Source of the DNA: Paracoccaceae bacterium
Lineage (GTDB): Bacteria; Pseudomonadota; Alphaproteobacteria; Rhodobacterales; Rhodobacteraceae
DNA length: 64,000 bases
NCBI GenBank assembly: GCA_947461435.1
Contig: CANHLE010000001.1
Span: forward strand, 62,001-126,000
Direction of reading: 5' to 3'
The notes under the pieces are model-generated. The model made no database searches. It saw nothing but the letters and a program-made list of their open reading frames with translations, and was not told where the DNA came from. Position 1 is the stretch's first letter. Each line of letters opens with the position of its first letter. The position numbers and the translations under genes were made by a program. Positions 61,315 to 64,000 of this stretch are shown piece by piece.

Positions 61315-62679
61315 TTACGCCCGCTCCAGCAGGCGCTGAATTTCGAAATCGGTTACCACACGGTCGGTCTCGGAAATCTCCCACTGCGCGGCGTGATGGT
61401 AGTGGTCGATCACGTCATCGCCAAAGGCTGCGCGCAGCATTGTGGATTTGTTCAAAAGGTCCGCCGCTTCGCGCAGATTGTGCGGGATCTCGCGAATGCC
61501 GCCGGCCGCATACATATCGCCCTTCATCTCTGGCTCAAGCACCATCTTTTTCTCGATGCCGTCCAGACCCGCCGCCAGCAGTGCCGCACAGGTAAGATAG
61601 GGGTTCACGTCCGACCCCGGAATGCGGCATTCTACCCGGATTGCTTTGCTATGCTCGCCGCAAACGCGGAAGCCAGCGGTGCGGTTGTCCGCACTCCACA
61701 CGGCTTTGGTGGGGGCGAACATGCCCACGGTGAACCGCTTGTAGCTGTTCACGTACGGCGCCAGAAACACCGTGATGTCGCGGGCATGGGCCAATTGACC
61801 GGCCACATAATGCTTCATCATATCCGACATGCCATGATCGCCTTGAGGGTCGTAAAAGGCCGGTTTGCCGTCTTTGGTCCACAAGGATTGATGGCAATGC
61901 GACGAGGACCCGGCTTTGCGATGGTCATATTTGGCCATGAAGGTCACTGACTTGCCCTTGGACCAAGCAATTTCCTTGATGCCGTGTTTGACGATCGAAT
62001 GATTGTCGGCTGTATCAAGCGCGTCGGAATAGCGATAGTTCACTTCTTCCTGTCCCGCGTCCGCTTCGCCTTTGGAGTTTTCAATGGGAATGCCGGCACC
62101 ATAAAGACCGTTGCGCACAGCGCGCATCACGTCTTCCTCTTTAGTGGTCTGGAAGATGTGATAATCCTCATTATAGGCAGAAACAGCGCGCAGTCCGGTG
62201 TAATTGCTGTCGCGCAAGGATTCGTAGCTGTTTTCAAAAAGATAAAACTCCAGTTCGGTCGCCATCATGGCATCAAGCCCCATGGCTGCGGCCCGTGCGA
62301 CCTGACGTTTCAGAATCTGGCGCGGCGAATGGGCAACCGGTTCGTGGTGGTGATCCAACAGGTCGCACAGCACCATCGCATGGCCTTCAAGCCACGGCAT
62401 CGGGCGCAAGGTGGTCATGTCGGGCTTCATCACATAGTCGCCGTAGCCAGTCTGCCAATTGGAAGACTTATAGCCCTGTACCGTGGTCATCTCCATGTCC
62501 ACAGCCAAGAGGTAGTTGCAGCAATGGGTTTCTTCCCATCCGCCATTTACGAAAAAGGCGGCGTGAAAACGCTTGCCCATCAATCGGCCCTGCATGTCGA
62601 TGGTCGCCACCAGAACCGTATCAATCTCGCCGCGCGCAACGGCCTCCTTCAGCGCATCCAATGTCATCGTTCCGGGCAT
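61315..62679 (-). CDS. PuuA-type gamma-glutamyl-amine ligase (glutamine synthetase family), second copy
   Basis: The 454-residue glutamine-synthetase-fold enzyme has the metal-binding MATELEFYLFE near 140, EADAGQEEVNYRY near 205, the ATP motif SSSHCHQSLW near 260 and the R-VECRIPGSDVNPYL segment near 350. It differs clearly from the first copy at 47922, so the two probably handle different amines. It heads the minus-strand ALDH/ADH/FAD-oxidase set. A GGGAGAG site precedes ATG 62679. Confidence 0.88.
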   Translation of the reverse strand: MPGTMTLDALKEAVARGEIDTVLVATIDMQGRLMGKRFHAAFFVNGGWEETHCCNYLLAVDMEMTTVQGYKSSNWQTGYGDYVMKPDMTTLRPMPWLEGHAMVLCDLLDHHHEPVAHSPRQILKRQVARAAAMGLDAMMATELEFYLFENSYESLRDSNYTGLRAVSAYNEDYHIFQTTKEEDVMRAVRNGLYGAGIPIENSKGEADAGQEEVNYRYSDALDTADNHSIVKHGIKEIAWSKGKSVTFMAKYDHRKAGSSSHCHQSLWTKDGKPAFYDPQGDHGMSDMMKHYVAGQLAHARDITVFLAPYVNSYKRFTVGMFAPTKAVWSADNRTAGFRVCGEHSKAIRVECRIPGSDVNPYLTCAALLAAGLDGIEKKMVLEPEMKGDMYAAGGIREIPHNLREAADLLNKSTMLRAAFGDDVIDHYHHAAQWEISETDRVVTDFEIQRLLERA

Positions 62680-62699
62680 ATCCGGTCTCTCCCATGGGT

Positions 62700-62741
62700 T
62701 TCCCCGGGTGTGCCGGGGGAATGATTGGGGCTTTTAGCCCC
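62700..62741. terminator. Two GC-rich hairpins between N-formylglutamate-hydrolase-like and GS genes
   Basis: TTCCCCGG (62700-62707) pairs with CCGGGGGAA (62713-62721, one bulged G), and GGGGCT/AGCCCC (62727-62741) flank TTT. They lie after the stop of the hydrolase gene and before the ligase start on the minus strand. No clear T tract follows, so termination is probable rather than certain. Confidence 0.45.
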
Positions 62742-62777
62742 CCTTGTGGTGCCTCACTCAACGACCGCAGCGCCGGG

Positions 62778-63554
62778 TCAGCTGGCTTTGGCTTGCTTTT
62801 GTATTTCGGCCAACCCCATGTTCAACACCGGCGCCAGTTGCGCGGCCATCGTTTCCTGCGCGTCGGGGGTGGCGATCAGATCGTTGCGCAGTTCCAGCAT
62901 GACATTTGGCAATCCGTAGGGCGTTGCATGCAGGCGCAGGGTATGTGTCACGTCGTCGGCCGCCGAATAGGGGGCGTTCAACTGGGCGTTCAATCGGGTC
63001 AGTTTCTGCGCGGCTGTCAGAACCGCGACGGAAAGACTGCGGTCTTCGTCGTGAATGATGCCGAATTCGACAAGGCGCTTTTTGCCAAAATAGACAGGCG
63101 TGAACGAATGGATGGTCACCACGACCGGGTTCAGGCCAGAGGCGATGCGACGGGCGATCAGGGAATGCAAGGTGCTAACCCATGGCAGATAAACAGCTTC
63201 AGTGCGCGCCAAACGCTCTTGAACAGACAGCGCGGTGTTTCCCGGAATGTCGTGCAATTCTGATCGCGTGGGCATGGCACCGGCCATGTCGGGGGCCCTG
63301 TTGCAATCGTAAATCAAGCGGCTGACCGGGGCATGAATCAGAACGCCTGACAACAGGTCTGCCAAACGGCGCGCGACGCCCAAAGCGCCCGGATCCCAGG
63401 CGATGTGGGCGCGGCGCTGATCTTCGTCCAGACCCAGAGTGCCATAGGCCGACGGGATATGGTTTGAGGCATGCTCGCACACAAAAATGAAACGACCTGT
63501 GGCGTCAGCGTGTTCGATCACAGGAACAAAGGGTTCAACAGCAACTTGGGGCAC
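62778..63554 (-). CDS. N-formylglutamate amidohydrolase-family protein
   Basis: The 258-residue protein has the family N-terminal motif FIFVCEHASNHIP, then RAHIAWDPGALGVA, LIYDCNRAPD and VVTIHSFTPVYFGKKR, all typical of N-formylglutamate amidohydrolase and its relatives. The true HutG-type reaction releases formate and glutamate; here, beside gamma-glutamyl-amine genes and without hut genes, it may hydrolyse another N-acyl or gamma-glutamyl compound (inference). The start is GTG at 63554, with AAGGA about eleven bases upstream. It is divergent from the RpiR gene. Confidence 0.85.
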   Translation of the reverse strand: MPQVAVEPFVPVIEHADATGRFIFVCEHASNHIPSAYGTLGLDEDQRRAHIAWDPGALGVARRLADLLSGVLIHAPVSRLIYDCNRAPDMAGAMPTRSELHDIPGNTALSVQERLARTEAVYLPWVSTLHSLIARRIASGLNPVVVTIHSFTPVYFGKKRLVEFGIIHDEDRSLSVAVLTAAQKLTRLNAQLNAPYSAADDVTHTLRLHATPYGLPNVMLELRNDLIATPDAQETMAAQLAPVLNMGLAEIQKQAKAS

Positions 63555-63640
63555 GTTTCACAGCGTCCTTTCAGACAAATCTTCACCTTCAGGCAATCTG
63601 TTTCCATCCGAACTGTCAATTATGTTTCTTGTGAAAGATC

Positions 63641-63660
63641 TCTGTTACATTTTTTACAGA
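63641..63660. promoter_or_regulatory. Inverted repeat in RpiR/amidohydrolase divergent region
   Basis: TCTGT (63641-63645) and ACAGA (63656-63660) flank TACATTTTTT, a 20-bp A/T-rich dyad 30 bases upstream of the RpiR start. RpiR regulators bind such A/T-rich inverted repeats, so this may be its own operator. Evidence is positional only. Confidence 0.4.
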
Positions 63661-63689
63661 ATCGATGGCGACAGGACAACGGAGGCCCC

Positions 63690-64000
63690 ATGGACATGAG
63701 TTTTGGGTTGGAAGACCAGATGCGTTTGGCCTTGCCAGAGATGACGCGGGCCGAACGGCAATTGGCCACGCATATGTTATCGCATTATCCCGTTGCGGCC
63801 TTGGGATCGATCACAGTCTTGGCCAAAGGGGCGCAGGTTTCGACGCCAACTGTCGTGCGTCTGGTGCAAAAGTTGGGGTACAAAGGATACCCCGACTTTC
63901 AAAAGCGCGTTCGCGCCGAGGTGGAAACAATGCTCGTTTCGCCGCTTGCCAAGCATGACCGCTGGGCGGGAGGTGTGCCCGACACCCATATCTTGAATCG
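63690..64000 (+). CDS. RpiR/MurR-family transcriptional regulator, truncated by the window end
   Basis: The frame begins at ATG 63690 after ACGGAGG and stays open to the window end (103 complete codons). Residues about 15-80 form the RpiR helix-turn-helix: MTRAERQLATHMLSHYP, LGSITVLAKGAQVSTPTV and VRLVQKLGYKGYPDFQK. The C-terminal sugar-isomerase-like ligand domain would lie outside the window. Divergent placement suggests it controls the amidohydrolase and possibly the gamma-glutamyl-amine operon. Confidence 0.85.
   Translation, partial: MDMSFGLEDQMRLALPEMTRAERQLATHMLSHYPVAALGSITVLAKGAQVSTPTVVRLVQKLGYKGYPDFQKRVRAEVETMLVSPLAKHDRWAGGVPDTHILN

Noticed and set aside
1..64000. CRISPR arrays, tRNA/rRNA genes, insertion sequences, prophage
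   Set aside because: No regularly spaced repeats, cloverleaf-like segments, transposase motifs or phage genes were seen in reading the window.

Overview
The window is GC-rich, densely coded DNA that looks like a chromosomal or chromid accessory segment of an alphaproteobacterium, most likely Rhodobacterales (Roseobacter group or Paracoccus relatives). I infer this from codon use, from ATGA/TGATG-coupled operons, and from the gene families present: BKACE, MttB-like and TMADH-like proteins, PuuA-type glutamine synthetases, family-5 peptide ABC importers and M19 dipeptidases. I saw no rRNA, tRNA, CRISPR array, phage module or insertion sequence. Nearly everything is catabolism, uptake and local regulation.

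Layout. 1-2.4 kb: the end of an unidentified gene, a UDP-glucuronate-epimerase-like gene with a terminator, then a gene-poor, more AT-rich stretch with two small membrane-protein candidates. 2.4-10.3 kb (minus): an eight-gene, mostly 4-nt-overlapping operon for anthranilate (2-aminobenzoate) breakdown as the CoA thioester. It holds the ligase, a RidA protein, a thioesterase, an acyl-CoA dehydrogenase, an enoyl-CoA hydratase, a MarR regulator, an SDR and the fused monooxygenase/reductase. A kynureninase-like gene, which could supply anthranilate, is divergent from it, and a tandem palindrome lies between them. 11.7-18.2 kb (minus): cyclase-family hydrolase, FAD oxidoreductase, MarR, and the indolepyruvate:ferredoxin oxidoreductase pair. 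Divergent from these, a paralogous FAD oxidoreductase leads a five-gene peptide-type ABC importer (18.3-25.0 kb). Together the left 25 kb reads as an indole/tryptophan-derived aromatic pathway converging on anthranilyl-CoA (inference).

25.1-28.9 kb: a three-gene coupled operon of metallophosphoesterase, a Ser/Thr kinase fused to a universal-stress-protein domain, and an N,N-dimethylformamidase-like protein. This is the least explained combination here. 28.9-35.6 kb: TetR, BKACE, GNAT and HDAC-family deacetylase (minus), divergent from a TMADH-like Fe-S flavoprotein and a non-pyrrolysine MttB homologue (plus), around a 12-bp palindrome; this suggests quaternary-amine or carnitine-like catabolism. 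35.6-45.9 kb: serine hydrolase, proline iminopeptidase, two paralogous M19 dipeptidases flanking a second complete peptide ABC importer, and an SDR. 46-47.9 kb: a Rieske oxygenase and a CbiX-like protein.

47.9-54.2 kb (minus): TetR, AruH-like transaminase, AruI-like TPP decarboxylase, class III aminotransferase and PuuA-type ligase, an arginine/amine module. 54.3-57.3 kb: cation efflux protein, SH3 protein, D-2-hydroxyacid dehydrogenase with a substituted catalytic His, and a small exported protein. 57.4-62.7 kb (minus): PuuA-type ligase, ALDH, Fe-ADH and a DadA-like FAD oxidase, which together fit gamma-glutamylation of an amino alcohol or amine. 62.8-64 kb: N-formylglutamate-amidohydrolase-family protein divergent from a truncated RpiR regulator that runs off the window.
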